Source: Streptomyces guryensis (GTDB taxonomy: Bacteria > Actinomycetota > Actinomycetes > Streptomycetales > Streptomycetaceae). Taken from it: 64,000 nucleotides of DNA. Shown in pieces: positions 46,678 to 54,988 of the stretch. Location of the stretch: the NCBI RefSeq assembly GCF_021261325.1, contig NZ_JAJSBI010000018.1, positions 140,973 to 204,972 of the forward strand, written 5' to 3'. Every line of letters starts with the position of its first letter. Position 1 is the stretch's first letter. The position numbers and the translations under genes were made by a program. The notes beneath the pieces are model-generated. The model saw only the letters and a program-made list of their open reading frames with translations. It was not told where the DNA came from and ran no database searches.

Positions 46678-47814
46678 TCAGGTGGCGCCGACTCCTGCCG
46701 GAGCGAGGAAGTCGACGGGGTGCTGCGTGGTGCCGTCGAGCGCCAGGTCGGCGGCGATCTCTCCCATCGCGGGCGAGATCTTGAAGCCGCTGCCGGAGAA
46801 CCCGGCCAAGACGATGATGTCGTCCTCGCCGGGGAGATGACCGACGAGCGGGTTCCCGGACTGCGTGTAGCCCTCCATGTAGGCCGACATCCTGATGGGG
46901 TCGGGGTTCAGGTCGGGCATGAGTTCACCGATCAGCTCGCGGAAGATGCCGAGTTCCTCGGGGCGGACCGTACGGTCGAGCTGTTCGGGCTCGGGCACCG
47001 GCGCATGGTATTTGAGGGAGAGACCGAGCTTGACGGAGATGCCGTCGGGCGACGGGATTCCGAAGCAGTCGTGGGGTGCGGCGCGCACGAAGGGAGGGGC
47101 ACCGCCCGCGAACCAGTCGTGGCGGGTCGGGAGGTGCCAGGAGCAGACCACCCGGCGGACGTCGATGGTCCGGGGGAGGTCCGGGAGCAGGGTGTTGATC
47201 CAGGGGCCCACGGTCACCACGGCGGCGTCCACGTGGTCCGTGCCCTGGTCGGTGACGACCCGCACCCCGCCGCCCGCCGCGGGGACGACCTCGCGCACCG
47301 TGGTGTAGCGGTGAAGCCGGGCGCCCAGCTGCTCGGCACGGCCGGCGGCGGCCTGGATCGACGCCTCCGGCCTGATGACGGCGCCCAACCGGTCGAGGAC
47401 GGCGGTGTGTCCGTCCGGGAGCCCGTGCTGCGGGTAGCGGCGGGAGAGTTCCTCCCGGTCCAGTACCTCGTGATCCAGCCCCTCGGCTGCGCTGGTGGAC
47501 AGGAGGAGGCTCATGGACGGTGAGGAGGCCTCTCCCATCACCAGGCTGCCGCTGCGGCGTCGCAGCGACCGGCCCGTCTCCCTCTGGAGCTGCTCCCACA
47601 TCCGGTCCGCGAGGCGCAGCAGAGGAATGTACGCGGGCTCGCCGAGGTGGGCGGCTCGGTAGATACGGCTCTCGCCCCCGGCCGCGCCGCGGTCGTGACC
47701 CGGTGCGTACCGGTCGTAGCCGATGACTTCGGCTCCGCGGGCGGTCAGTCGCCACATGGCCTGGCTGCCCATGCTGCCGGCACCGATCACGGCGACGCGC
47801 TTCGGGATGCGCAT
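46678..47814 (-). CDS. FAD-dependent oxidase, SolA/sarcosine-oxidase-like
   Basis: A 378-aa monomeric-sarcosine-oxidase/N-methyl-L-tryptophan-oxidase family protein. The FAD motif is VAVIGAGSMGSQAMWRLTAR, then GYDRYAPGHDRGAAGGESRI; the C-terminal GFSGSGFKISPAMGEIAADL contains the segment near the flavin. The Cys that covalently binds FAD in this family usually lies in a KxCxY/F context; here ARFG-type context is absent (VKLGLSLKYH and IRMSAYMEGY are seen instead), so covalent attachment is doubtful. ATG 47814 follows GAGAGGAG. Divergent from the PucR regulator. Confidence 0.87.
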   Translation of the reverse strand: MRIPKRVAVIGAGSMGSQAMWRLTARGAEVIGYDRYAPGHDRGAAGGESRIYRAAHLGEPAYIPLLRLADRMWEQLQRETGRSLRRRSGSLVMGEASSPSMSLLLSTSAAEGLDHEVLDREELSRRYPQHGLPDGHTAVLDRLGAVIRPEASIQAAAGRAEQLGARLHRYTTVREVVPAAGGGVRVVTDQGTDHVDAAVVTVGPWINTLLPDLPRTIDVRRVVCSWHLPTRHDWFAGGAPPFVRAAPHDCFGIPSPDGISVKLGLSLKYHAPVPEPEQLDRTVRPEELGIFRELIGELMPDLNPDPIRMSAYMEGYTQSGNPLVGHLPGEDDIIVLAGFSGSGFKISPAMGEIAADLALDGTTQHPVDFLAPAGVGAT

Positions 47815-47918
47815 GAGGTCGCTCCTCTCGATGGTGTGGTGGGTGGCAGTCGGCCCCAGCACGGCGCGGACACCGTGCGGACCTTTCCAGTTCGGATCCT
47901 GCTGGGGATGGCGTTCAC

Positions 47919-47964
47919 TTTCCGCCCGGCGGAACCTGCAGGTCAACCCACACTGTGTTCCGCC
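47919..47964. promoter_or_regulatory. repeated TTCCGCC half-sites between SolA-like and PucR genes
   Basis: GGCGGAAC (47928-47935) and GTTCCGCC (47957-47964) form a perfect inverted repeat with a 21-nt spacer, and a third half-site TTTCCGCC lies at 47919-47926. They are centred in the 261-nt divergent region, where a PucR or other activator would bind. Confidence 0.45.
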
Positions 47965-48075
47965 TTGGGGCCTTTCCGAGACGGTCTGTCACTGCGGACG
48001 GCCGGACTGCACCAATGACGGCCCTCCCCTTGTCACGATGAGTGGCCGGTGCGAAGGTGAGCCCGATTCCCTCGG

Positions 48076-49713
48076 ATGAAAGCACCCCCTATGCCGCCCA
48101 GACCTCCCGCACCCGGGCACTTCCCCACGCTCAGGGAGGTACTGCGCCTGCCCGTGCTCGCCGAAGGGATGCCGCGCGTACTGGCCGGCGAGCCACAGCT
48201 GGACAACCCGGTGCGCTGGGTGCATGTCACCGAGCTGCTCAACCCCGCCGATTTCCTGGAGGGCGGCGAGCTGGTGCTGACGACCGGCATGCCGCATCCC
48301 GAGGACGCCTCCGAGCTGCGTGGCTACGTCGACCAGCTCGCGGACGTCGGCGCGGCCGGCCTGATCGTGGAGCTCGGTTACCGGTACCAGAAGGTGCCCC
48401 ACGAGCTGGTGGCGGCGTGCCGCGCCCGTGACGTGCCGCTGGTCGAGCTGGCCCGTGGCGTCCGGTTCATCGACGTCACGCAGACGGTGCACGCGCTCAT
48501 CCTCGACGCCCAGGGGGCCCTGCTGCGCCGCGGGCGGGACATCCAGGACATCTTCACCGGCCTGACACTGCGGGGCGCGGACCCCGAGGAACTGGTGCAC
48601 ACCACCGCGGAGCTCACCGGAGCCCCCGTGGTGCTGGAGGACCTCACCCACCGGGTCCTGATGTGCGAGCTGCTCGGCCGGCCGTACGAGCCGGTGGTGT
48701 CGGCCTGGTCGCGGCGTTCGCGGGCGACCCCGACGCCGGAGAGGATCACGCCGAGTGGCCCGGAGGGGTGGCTGATCGCGCCGGTGCAGGACCACCACGG
48801 CCCGTGGGGGCGGCTGGTCCTGCTGGAGGACCGGCTGAACGCCGAGCCCGACCCGGAACACGTCCTTGTGCTGGAGCGTGCGGCGGTCGCGCTGACCATG
48901 GCACGCCTGGCAGGGCAGGCCTGGTGGGAGCGCCGGGCCCACCGCTCGGTACTGCGGGACCTGTACGAACGGCGATTCCGCTCCCCCGCGGACGCCCGCG
49001 CCCGCGCCGAGGCACTAGGACTGCCCACCCTCGGACACCGCCTCTTCGCCGTGGTCATCCGCCACCCGTACACCGGCACCGATGGCGAGCACCTCGACGA
49101 ACGGATCGCGAAGACTCTGGCGCACACCGGCATCCGCGCCCTGGTCGGCGAGACTGCCCCCGGCCGCATCGGCGTACTCATGGCTCTGGCACAGGCGAGC
49201 GCCTGGCAGCCGGTCGCCGAGCAGATCGGCCGTCTGACCCGGGAGGAGCTCGGACCGCGGGCCGTCGTCGCCGTCGGCCCCGGGGTGACCGACCTCGGCG
49301 GGATCGCCCGGTCGTGGCAGGAGGCGGAGCAGACGGCCGAGGCCATCACACAGGCCTCCCCGGAGCGGTGGTTCTACGTCCCCGCCGACGTCCGGCTGCC
49401 GGAGTTGCTGGGCGTCCTGCGCGAGGACACCCGACTTCAGCGGTACGCGGAACGGCAACTGACCCGCCTCATCGAGCACGACGGCCGCAACGGCGGCGAT
49501 CTGCTCCCGGCACTGCGCGCCTATCTGGCGGCGGCCGGGAACAAGTCGGTCGCGGCGAAACGCGCCGGCATGTCCCGGCAGGCGTACTACCAGCGCCTCC
49601 ACACCATCGAACGGCTCCTCGGCTGCGACCTGGAATCAGGTCTGCAGCGCACGTCCCTGCACGTCGCGGTGCTGGTCCTGGACGGGGGAGAGGCGGCTGG
49701 TCGCGGCGCATGA
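48076..49713 (+). CDS. PucR family transcriptional regulator
   Basis: A 545-aa regulator: N-terminal PucR domain (PTLREVLRLPVLAEGMPRVL, then VRWVHVTELLNPADFLEGGE and LVLTTGMPHPEDASELRGYV), a GGDEF-like central region, and the C-terminal HTH_30: RAYLAAAGNKSVAAKRAGMS and RQAYYQRLHTIERLLG. PucR proteins activate purine, amine or polyamine catabolism genes in actinobacteria in response to substrate. ATG 48076 is used; a second in-frame ATG lies at 48091. It is placed divergently at the head of the amine-catabolism block and is its probable regulator. Confidence 0.92.
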   Translation: MKAPPMPPRPPAPGHFPTLREVLRLPVLAEGMPRVLAGEPQLDNPVRWVHVTELLNPADFLEGGELVLTTGMPHPEDASELRGYVDQLADVGAAGLIVELGYRYQKVPHELVAACRARDVPLVELARGVRFIDVTQTVHALILDAQGALLRRGRDIQDIFTGLTLRGADPEELVHTTAELTGAPVVLEDLTHRVLMCELLGRPYEPVVSAWSRRSRATPTPERITPSGPEGWLIAPVQDHHGPWGRLVLLEDRLNAEPDPEHVLVLERAAVALTMARLAGQAWWERRAHRSVLRDLYERRFRSPADARARAEALGLPTLGHRLFAVVIRHPYTGTDGEHLDERIAKTLAHTGIRALVGETAPGRIGVLMALAQASAWQPVAEQIGRLTREELGPRAVVAVGPGVTDLGGIARSWQEAEQTAEAITQASPERWFYVPADVRLPELLGVLREDTRLQRYAERQLTRLIEHDGRNGGDLLPALRAYLAAAGNKSVAAKRAGMSRQAYYQRLHTIERLLGCDLESGLQRTSLHVAVLVLDGGEAAGRGA

Positions 49714-49975
49714 CGGGGCGCGTCGGCCGTGACGCGAGTCGCCTCGCGGCGACCGGTGCCGGAGGGGGACGCCTTGTGTATGTGCGTCGTGTTCGATCCT
49801 GAGTTCCCGGCCCGGGGTGTCGAGCAGGATGGGGCGGCGCCGGGGCAGCTTCGTGAGATGCGTGCAGATCGATGTGCCGGGCTGCGCGCGGCTCAGGAAA
49901 GAGCGGAGGGCGCGCGGGAGTGCCCGGTGCCCGGCGGGCGGCGTCCTCCCAGCCGCCCGCCGAGGGGGAAATGGC

Positions 49976-51034
49976 TCAGAGGAGCTCGATCAGCTTGTCG
50001 GTGAACTCGGCGGTCGTCGCGGTTCCGCCCAGGTCAGGGGTGCGGGTATCGGTCTTGGCCAGGACCGAGGCGATCGCGTCGGTGATGTCCCTGGCCGCCG
50101 CGGGATGGCCGAGGTGGTCGAGCATCATGGCCGCGGACCAGATCGCGCCCAGCGGGTTGGCGATGCCCTGGCCTGCGATGTCGGGCGCGGAGCCGTGCAC
50201 CGGCTCGAACATCGAGGGGAAGTCCCGCTCGGGGTTGAGGTTGGCCGCCGGGGCGATGCCGATGGATCCGGCGACCGCGGCCGCGAGGTCGCTGAGGATG
50301 TCGCCGAAGAGGTTGGAGGCGACGACGACGTCGAAGCGCGCGGGGGCGAGGACGAACTTGGCCGCCAGCGCGTCGATGTGCTCCTGGTCCCAGGTGACGC
50401 CGGGGTGCTCGGCGGCCCGCTCGGCGATCAGCTCGTCCCAGAACGGCATGGTGTGGATGATGCCGTTGGACTTGGTGGCGGAGGTGAGCTTCCCTCGGCG
50501 GCGGGCGGCGAGCGAGAACGCGTAGTCGGCTATCCGGGTGACCCCGGCCCGGGTGAACACCGATTCCTGGACGGCCAGTTCCTCGGACGTGCCCTGGTTC
50601 AGCCGGCCGCCGATCTCGCTGTACTCGCCCTCGGCGTTCTCCCGCACGACGACCATATCGACCGCGCCCGGCCGTGCGCCGCGCACCGGACTGTCGATGC
50701 CTTCGAAGACGCGGATGGGCCGGAGGTTGACGTACTGGCGGAAGCTGCGCCGGATCGGGATCAGCAGTCCCCACAGTGAGACGTGGTCGGGCACCCCCGG
50801 GTATCCCACCGCGCCCAGCAGGATGGCGTCCTTGTCGCGCAGCTGGTCGATCCCGTCGGCGGGCATCATGGCGCCCTCCTGCAGGTACCGCTCGCACGAC
50901 CAGTCGTACGACGTGTAGGACAGGCTGAAGCCGTGGCGGCGGCCGAGAACATCGAGCACCTGCTGTGCTGTGGGCACTACCTCGGCGCCGATGCCGTCGC
51001 CGGGGATCAGGGCAATGCGGTGGTTAGTCGTCAT
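49976..51034 (-). CDS. tartrate dehydrogenase / isopropylmalate dehydrogenase family
   Basis: A 352-aa beta-decarboxylating dehydrogenase. It starts HRIALIPGDGIGAEVVPTAQ; catalytic and metal-binding regions are VVRENAEGEYSEIGG (with the Tyr), LTSATKSNGI (Lys), FDVVVASNLFGDILSDLAAA (Asp residues) and FEPVHGSAPDIAGQGIANPL. The loop GLLIPIRRSFRQYVNLRPIR with LLIPIRRSF is typical of tartrate dehydrogenase/D-malate dehydrogenase rather than LeuB. Transcribed in the same direction as, and 73 nt after, a LysR gene; the promoter lies between them. Confidence 0.9.
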   Translation of the reverse strand: MTTNHRIALIPGDGIGAEVVPTAQQVLDVLGRRHGFSLSYTSYDWSCERYLQEGAMMPADGIDQLRDKDAILLGAVGYPGVPDHVSLWGLLIPIRRSFRQYVNLRPIRVFEGIDSPVRGARPGAVDMVVVRENAEGEYSEIGGRLNQGTSEELAVQESVFTRAGVTRIADYAFSLAARRRGKLTSATKSNGIIHTMPFWDELIAERAAEHPGVTWDQEHIDALAAKFVLAPARFDVVVASNLFGDILSDLAAAVAGSIGIAPAANLNPERDFPSMFEPVHGSAPDIAGQGIANPLGAIWSAAMMLDHLGHPAAARDITDAIASVLAKTDTRTPDLGGTATTAEFTDKLIELL

Positions 51035-51078
51035 GCCGTCGATTGCAGCAAGGCGGTCCGTGAGGCGTCCAAGACGCA

Positions 51079-51100
51079 AAGCGGATATCGCTTATAAGCG
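51079..51100. promoter_or_regulatory. 12-bp palindrome CGCTTATAAGCG with overlapping inverted repeat upstream of the tartrate dehydrogenase-like gene
   Basis: CGCTTATAAGCG (51089-51100) is a perfect palindrome, and AAGCG-N5-CGCTT (51079-51093) overlaps it, giving three phased copies of the same half-site. It lies 45-66 nt upstream of the start at 51034, a suitable place for LysR binding. Confidence 0.5.
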
Positions 51101-51107
51101 GTGCCTA

Positions 51108-51992
51108 TCAGCTGTCGGCGGCCGGGGTCGCGACCGTGACGAACGCGGCGGCTGCGGGCGACAGGCTGCCGCGGCGGCTGACGAGGGCGATGTCCAAGGT
51201 GGTCTCCGGCTCGATGTCCAGGACGCGGGCGCCCAGTCGCCGAGCCACGTCCCGCCAGGAATCCGTGACCACAGCGAGCCCCACCCCGGCCAGTACCAGG
51301 GGCATGAGCGACACGCGGTGCTCGGTCTCGGCGGCGATGGTGAACTCGATGCCCTGTTCCCGCAGCGCGTCGACATAGGCGCGCATCCCGGTACCCGGCT
51401 GCCCGACGATCAGCCTCTGTCCCGCAATCTCCCGGCACTCCACCGCCGTCCGATCAGCGAACGGGCCGTCGGCCGGCACCATCAGCACAAAACGCTGCCG
51501 CCTCAGCGCATGGGAGACGACCTCCTTGTCGGAGACCGGACCGGCGGACGCCAAAAGCCCCAGTTCCACGGCACCCGTGCGCACCATGTCGATCACATCA
51601 CGCGAGGTGAACGCCGCTTTGATGGCCACAGAGACGCCGGGATACCGGTGACTGAAGGCACTCACCAAGGTCGTCAGCGGCTCCACCGCCTGCGACGGCG
51701 TGGATGCCACATCCAGGCGCCCCTCACGCAGCTCATGCACCGCCGCCACACTCGCCCGCGCCGTCTCCAGACTCCGCACGGCCTCCCGCGCAGGCTCGAT
51801 CAGAGCCCTTCCGGCCTCCGTCAGGACTGCCCTACGCCCGATGCGATGGAACAACTCGGAACCGAGATCACGCTCCAGCGCCCGCACGGCCTGCGACAGC
51901 GACGGCTGCGACACGTACAGAGCCGAGGCCGCACGGTTGAACCCCCCACGATCGACAATCGCAAGGAAGTACTCCAGCTGCCGAACGTCCAT
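51108..51992 (-). CDS. LysR family transcriptional regulator
   Basis: A 294-aa LTTR. The N-terminal winged HTH is classical: MDVRQLEYFLAIVDRGGFNR, AASALYVSQPSLSQAVRALE and LFHRIGRRAVLTEAGRAL. The effector domain begins LREGRLDVASTPSQAVEPLT and includes VELGLLASAGPVSDKEVVSH. Encoded upstream of, and in the same direction as, the tartrate dehydrogenase-like gene, not divergently as is usual for LysR; the half-site cluster in the 73-nt gap suggests it still controls that gene. Confidence 0.92.
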   Translation of the reverse strand: MDVRQLEYFLAIVDRGGFNRAASALYVSQPSLSQAVRALERDLGSELFHRIGRRAVLTEAGRALIEPAREAVRSLETARASVAAVHELREGRLDVASTPSQAVEPLTTLVSAFSHRYPGVSVAIKAAFTSRDVIDMVRTGAVELGLLASAGPVSDKEVVSHALRRQRFVLMVPADGPFADRTAVECREIAGQRLIVGQPGTGMRAYVDALREQGIEFTIAAETEHRVSLMPLVLAGVGLAVVTDSWRDVARRLGARVLDIEPETTLDIALVSRRGSLSPAAAAFVTVATPAADS

Positions 51993-52271
51993 ACGTGCCC
52001 TCTGCCCTCAGGAAATCAACCGACGACTCGATTGGCCGCGACCATGGTCGCGTGAAGGACCGCCTGGACGAAGCACGGACCACCGATGCACTGGCCGTCA
52101 TCGTCACCGAAGCTCGGTCATAGCTGACTGAGGCACTCAATGACACGGCCAGCACGATCACGAACTACAGCTGCCGTGACAGTGGTACTTCGTCCTTTCC
52201 CGTGTTCATGGCTCCAGCTTCTCGTGTTCTTGGCCGGTCCGTTTGGCATCCGGTTGAGCGCCGAAACACGG
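51993..52271. other. 279-bp stretch with no intact gene, bordering an IS remnant
   Basis: The plus strand reads VKDRLDEARTTDALAVIVTE then a stop near 52124, perhaps the end of a lost gene; I do not recognise it. The composition is less GC-rich than the flanks. Confidence 0.4.
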
Positions 52272-52356
52272 TCACGGAGTGCGCAAGACGCGTTTGCGTA
52301 GGAGTTGGAAGCCGGCGGGGCCATACATCTGGTGCTTGAGCATCTTAAAAGTTACG
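52272..52356 (-). mobile_element. C-terminal remnant of an ISL3-type transposase
   Basis: The minus strand encodes KMLKHQMYGPAGFQLLRKRV and ends LRTP-stop at 52272. This resembles the extreme C-terminus of ISL3-family transposases in actinomycetes (K-x-x-x-R/H-Q-x-Y-G-R/P-A-G-F-x-L-L-R-x-R-V-L). The rest of the element is missing. It lies about 160 bp from the point where araB is cut, so it probably took part in the deletion. Confidence 0.6.
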
Positions 52357-52515
52357 TGGAATCTGCCGGGGTGATCAGGTCTCCCTGGTGTAGCCACGAA
52401 CTTGGGAGATGGCTTGAGCGGCGCGGTGGGACTGAAGGAGAAGTGGCCGGTGCTGGGGCGCCATGAGCGGGCCGGCGGGCTGGCTGCAGGTGTGGTGCGG
52501 CCTTGGCCGTGCGCC

Positions 52516-52755
52516 ACCCGCGCGGGCGAGCGCCTCCGGTACGGCGTTGCGCAGTACGTCGACGTAGTCGGAAGGCATCTGGAGTGCCCAGTCGGGAGGC
52601 AGCCGGGTGCCGTCGGGCAGTTCACGGTCCAGTACCGCGTGCGGATAGACGTGCTCCGCCGACGCGAGCTCGGCGCCGTCGCGGACGCGGACGACCACGG
52701 CACGGCCGGACAGGGTTCCGAAGTCGACACCCACAACGCAGGGTTCTTCAGGCAC
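52516..52755 (-). pseudogene. araB: truncated ribulokinase gene (N-terminal 80 codons)
   Basis: From GTG 52755 (ribosome binding site GAGGTGGGGG) the frame encodes the ribulokinase phosphate-binding start VVGVDFGTLSGRAVVVRVRD, then VYPHAVLDRELPDGTRLPPD and SDYVDVLRNAVPEALARAG. Homology stops there; the next 140 nt code unrelated sequence and reach the ISL3 transposase tail. A full ribulokinase is about 550 residues, so the sugar-kinase domain is lost. In an intact locus araB (often with araD and araA) would follow the arabinosidase genes. Confidence 0.8.
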
Positions 52756-52816
52756 GACGCCCCCACCTCTCTTGTTCGGTATGACGGTCATCGTTCGGGA
52801 TGCTGGACGGAAAAGT

Positions 52817-52842
52817 GGGGGCCCGGCCGCAACCGGGCCCCC
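52817..52842. terminator. terminator of the GH93-like gene
   Basis: A perfect 10-bp stem (GGGGGCCCGG, 52817-52826; CCGGGCCCCC, 52833-52842), a 6-nt loop and, on the minus strand, CTTTTCC directly after it. Starts 8 nt beyond the stop codon. Confidence 0.85.
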
Positions 52843-52849
52843 GGACAGG

Positions 52850-54895
52850 TCAGTTGACCCGGACGATCTGCCAGAGTTCGTCATTGGCGCCGGTGTCCGT
52901 GGACTGGACGATCAGCGCGCCGTCGGCGGTGGAGGCGGAGGCGACGTCCGCGACCAGTCCGCTGCCGGAGTTGACCAGCTTGTAGTAGCCGTTGCCGGCG
53001 TCCGTGAGCGTCCACTTCTGGGAGCTCGCGCTGGAGGACGAGTTCTGGACGATGGCCGCACCGGACGAGGTCGATCCGTTGGAGTCGAGGTACAGACCGC
53101 TGTTGACGTTCTTCACGGTCCACGCCCCGCCGCTCTGCGACGTGAACGTCCACAGCTGGCAGTTGTTGGCGGTGTTCACCCACTGGCCGGCCTGCTTGCC
53201 CACGGTGGTGGAGGCGCCGGGCATCTCCAGGAACTTCCCGCTGTTCTTGTTGACCAGCCGGTACTGGCCGGTGGACAGGGTGGGCAGAGCGGTCTGGGTG
53301 AGGTTCCAGCGCTGGCAGGCGCAGCCGGTGTCGGACCACTGCCCGGCGGCGGTGCCGACGGTGGTGGAGGCGCTGGGGATCTCCAGGAACTTGCCACTGT
53401 TCCGGTTGGTGGCGGTGAAGCCGCCCGCAGGGTTCGGGGCGACGGCCCACTCGTGGTCGAGAGTGCCGTTGTCGTCCCACTGCAGGACCTTTGCGCCGTT
53501 GGCGGTGGAGGCGTTCTGCACGCCCAGGAGCTTGCCGCTGGCCACGTTGAAGATCTTGAAGTAGCCCGACGGCTGCTGGACGAACTTCCACTGCTGGTCG
53601 GTGGCGTTGTCGGCGTTCTGCTGGGTGGCGAAGGTGCCGTTGGTGGTGGTGCCGCCGACGATGGTCAGCATCAGGTGGCTGTTGGCGTTCGACATGGTGT
53701 AGGTCGCGCCGTCGGAGATGCCGCCGCCCAGGTCGATCGTGCCGTAGGTGACCGGGTTCTCAACGGTGCTGCTGACCACGCCCGCGCTGAAGATCTCCAG
53801 GCTGTGGCCGTCAGCGAGGGGTACCATGCCGCGGCTGTAGCCACGGGGGACGGTGGAGGCGATGCGCGTCCAGGCGCCCGCCGCGCCGTTCTGCGTGTTC
53901 AGGAAGAGGTCGGTGGTGCTCTGGGCGCTGACCGCCAGGGTGCCGTTGGGACCGCCGGTGGGAAGCCAGGTGATGTACGGGGCGCTGGTGGGCACGTACC
54001 CGTCGGTGGATCTCAGGACGGTGCCGGTGACGGAGCCGAACGCCTCGGGGTCGGAGGAGATCTTGTAGTAGACCGCGAAGTTGGCTTCGGGTGCGCCGCC
54101 GTACTCGTACGTCATCACGTAGTTGCCGTTGGGCAGTTGCGCGACGACCGGCATGCCGGGGCGGTTGGTGTAGGTCGGCATGGCCACGTCGTCCACGACC
54201 GAGGACCAGGTGATGCCGTCGGTGGTGGTCTGGTGGACGATCTTCTGGGCGTGGTTGGGGTCGCGCTGGTCGGAGTAGTACACGATCAGCTTGGAGCCGG
54301 AGGCCATCAGGAACGGCTCCCATACCGGGGTCTGGCCGTTGGTGACGTCGGCCCTGCCGCCCTGGGCGATGGTGCTGACGAACGACCAGGTCGCGCCGTG
54401 GTCGGTGCTGGCGTACACGTCCAGCTCGGTCGAGGACAGGTCGTTGGGGATGGAGTTGCCGGCGGCGAGGATCGTGCCGGCCGGGAAGTTGCCGATCTGC
54501 GTGGGCAGTTCGTACAGGAACGGCTGGTAGCGCATGCCGAAGCCGTTGTGGGTGTCGGTGATGCTGGAGATCTGCGTCCAGCTGTTGCCGTTGTCCGTGC
54601 TTCGGTAGATCGGGAAGACGGGCGTGCCCGAGCTGTACTGCTCGAACGTGGCCAGCAGGTTGCCGTTGGACGCACCGCTGTACTGCAGGCGCACGGCGCG
54701 CGGGTAGAGCGCGCCGGGCGACGGGGCGGTCGACGGTGAGGTGTACATCGTCTGGGAGGCGCGCGTGATCGCGTGCGCCTGGCCGGAGGCGGGCAGGACG
54801 AGGGCGACGGCGGCTGCGAGCAGGGCCAGCAGCAGGGTGATCGCCTGGGTGCGGGGGGCGGCGCGGTGCATGGCGCCTTCCCTGGTGGTGGACAT
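52850..54895 (-). CDS. secreted exo-arabinanase-like (GH93) beta-propeller protein with ricin-type CBM13 repeats
   Basis: A 681-aa secreted protein. A signal peptide (AITLLLALLAAAVALVLPAS, cleavage near AHA) is followed by a sialidase-fold domain of about 340 residues with Asp-box-like blades (STDNGNSWTQISS, STDHGATWSFVS) and FLYELPTQIGNFPAGTILAA, TPVWEPFLMASGSKLIVYYS. The pattern matches GH93 exo-1,5-alpha-L-arabinanases as I remember them better than neuraminidases. Then come two ricin B-type modules with six QxW-like repeats (DQQWKF, DHEWAV, CQRWNL, CQLWTF, SQKWTL, DELWQI). The GH51 and arabinose importer neighbours support an arabinan substrate. A GGGAG ribosome binding site precedes ATG 54895. 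It has its own terminator and is separated from the operon by another, so it may have its own promoter. Confidence 0.82.
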   Translation of the reverse strand: MSTTREGAMHRAAPRTQAITLLLALLAAAVALVLPASGQAHAITRASQTMYTSPSTAPSPGALYPRAVRLQYSGASNGNLLATFEQYSSGTPVFPIYRSTDNGNSWTQISSITDTHNGFGMRYQPFLYELPTQIGNFPAGTILAAGNSIPNDLSSTELDVYASTDHGATWSFVSTIAQGGRADVTNGQTPVWEPFLMASGSKLIVYYSDQRDPNHAQKIVHQTTTDGITWSSVVDDVAMPTYTNRPGMPVVAQLPNGNYVMTYEYGGAPEANFAVYYKISSDPEAFGSVTGTVLRSTDGYVPTSAPYITWLPTGGPNGTLAVSAQSTTDLFLNTQNGAAGAWTRIASTVPRGYSRGMVPLADGHSLEIFSAGVVSSTVENPVTYGTIDLGGGISDGATYTMSNANSHLMLTIVGGTTTNGTFATQQNADNATDQQWKFVQQPSGYFKIFNVASGKLLGVQNASTANGAKVLQWDDNGTLDHEWAVAPNPAGGFTATNRNSGKFLEIPSASTTVGTAAGQWSDTGCACQRWNLTQTALPTLSTGQYRLVNKNSGKFLEMPGASTTVGKQAGQWVNTANNCQLWTFTSQSGGAWTVKNVNSGLYLDSNGSTSSGAAIVQNSSSSASSQKWTLTDAGNGYYKLVNSGSGLVADVASASTADGALIVQSTDTGANDELWQIVRVN

Positions 54896-54939
54896 GGGCG
54901 GCTCCCAAGGAATGTCCGGAATCGGGGGTGGTGCGGGGT

Positions 54940-54974
54940 CCGCCGCTCCCCGGGGGAGGGGGTGGGAGCGGCGG
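54940..54974. terminator. hairpin between GH51 and GH93-like genes
   Basis: A perfect 11-bp stem (CCGCCGCTCCC, 54940-54950; GGGAGCGGCGG, 54964-54974), 13-nt loop, 15 nt after the GH51 stop. Confidence 0.75.
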
Positions 54975-54988
54975 GGCTTCGGGGGGTG

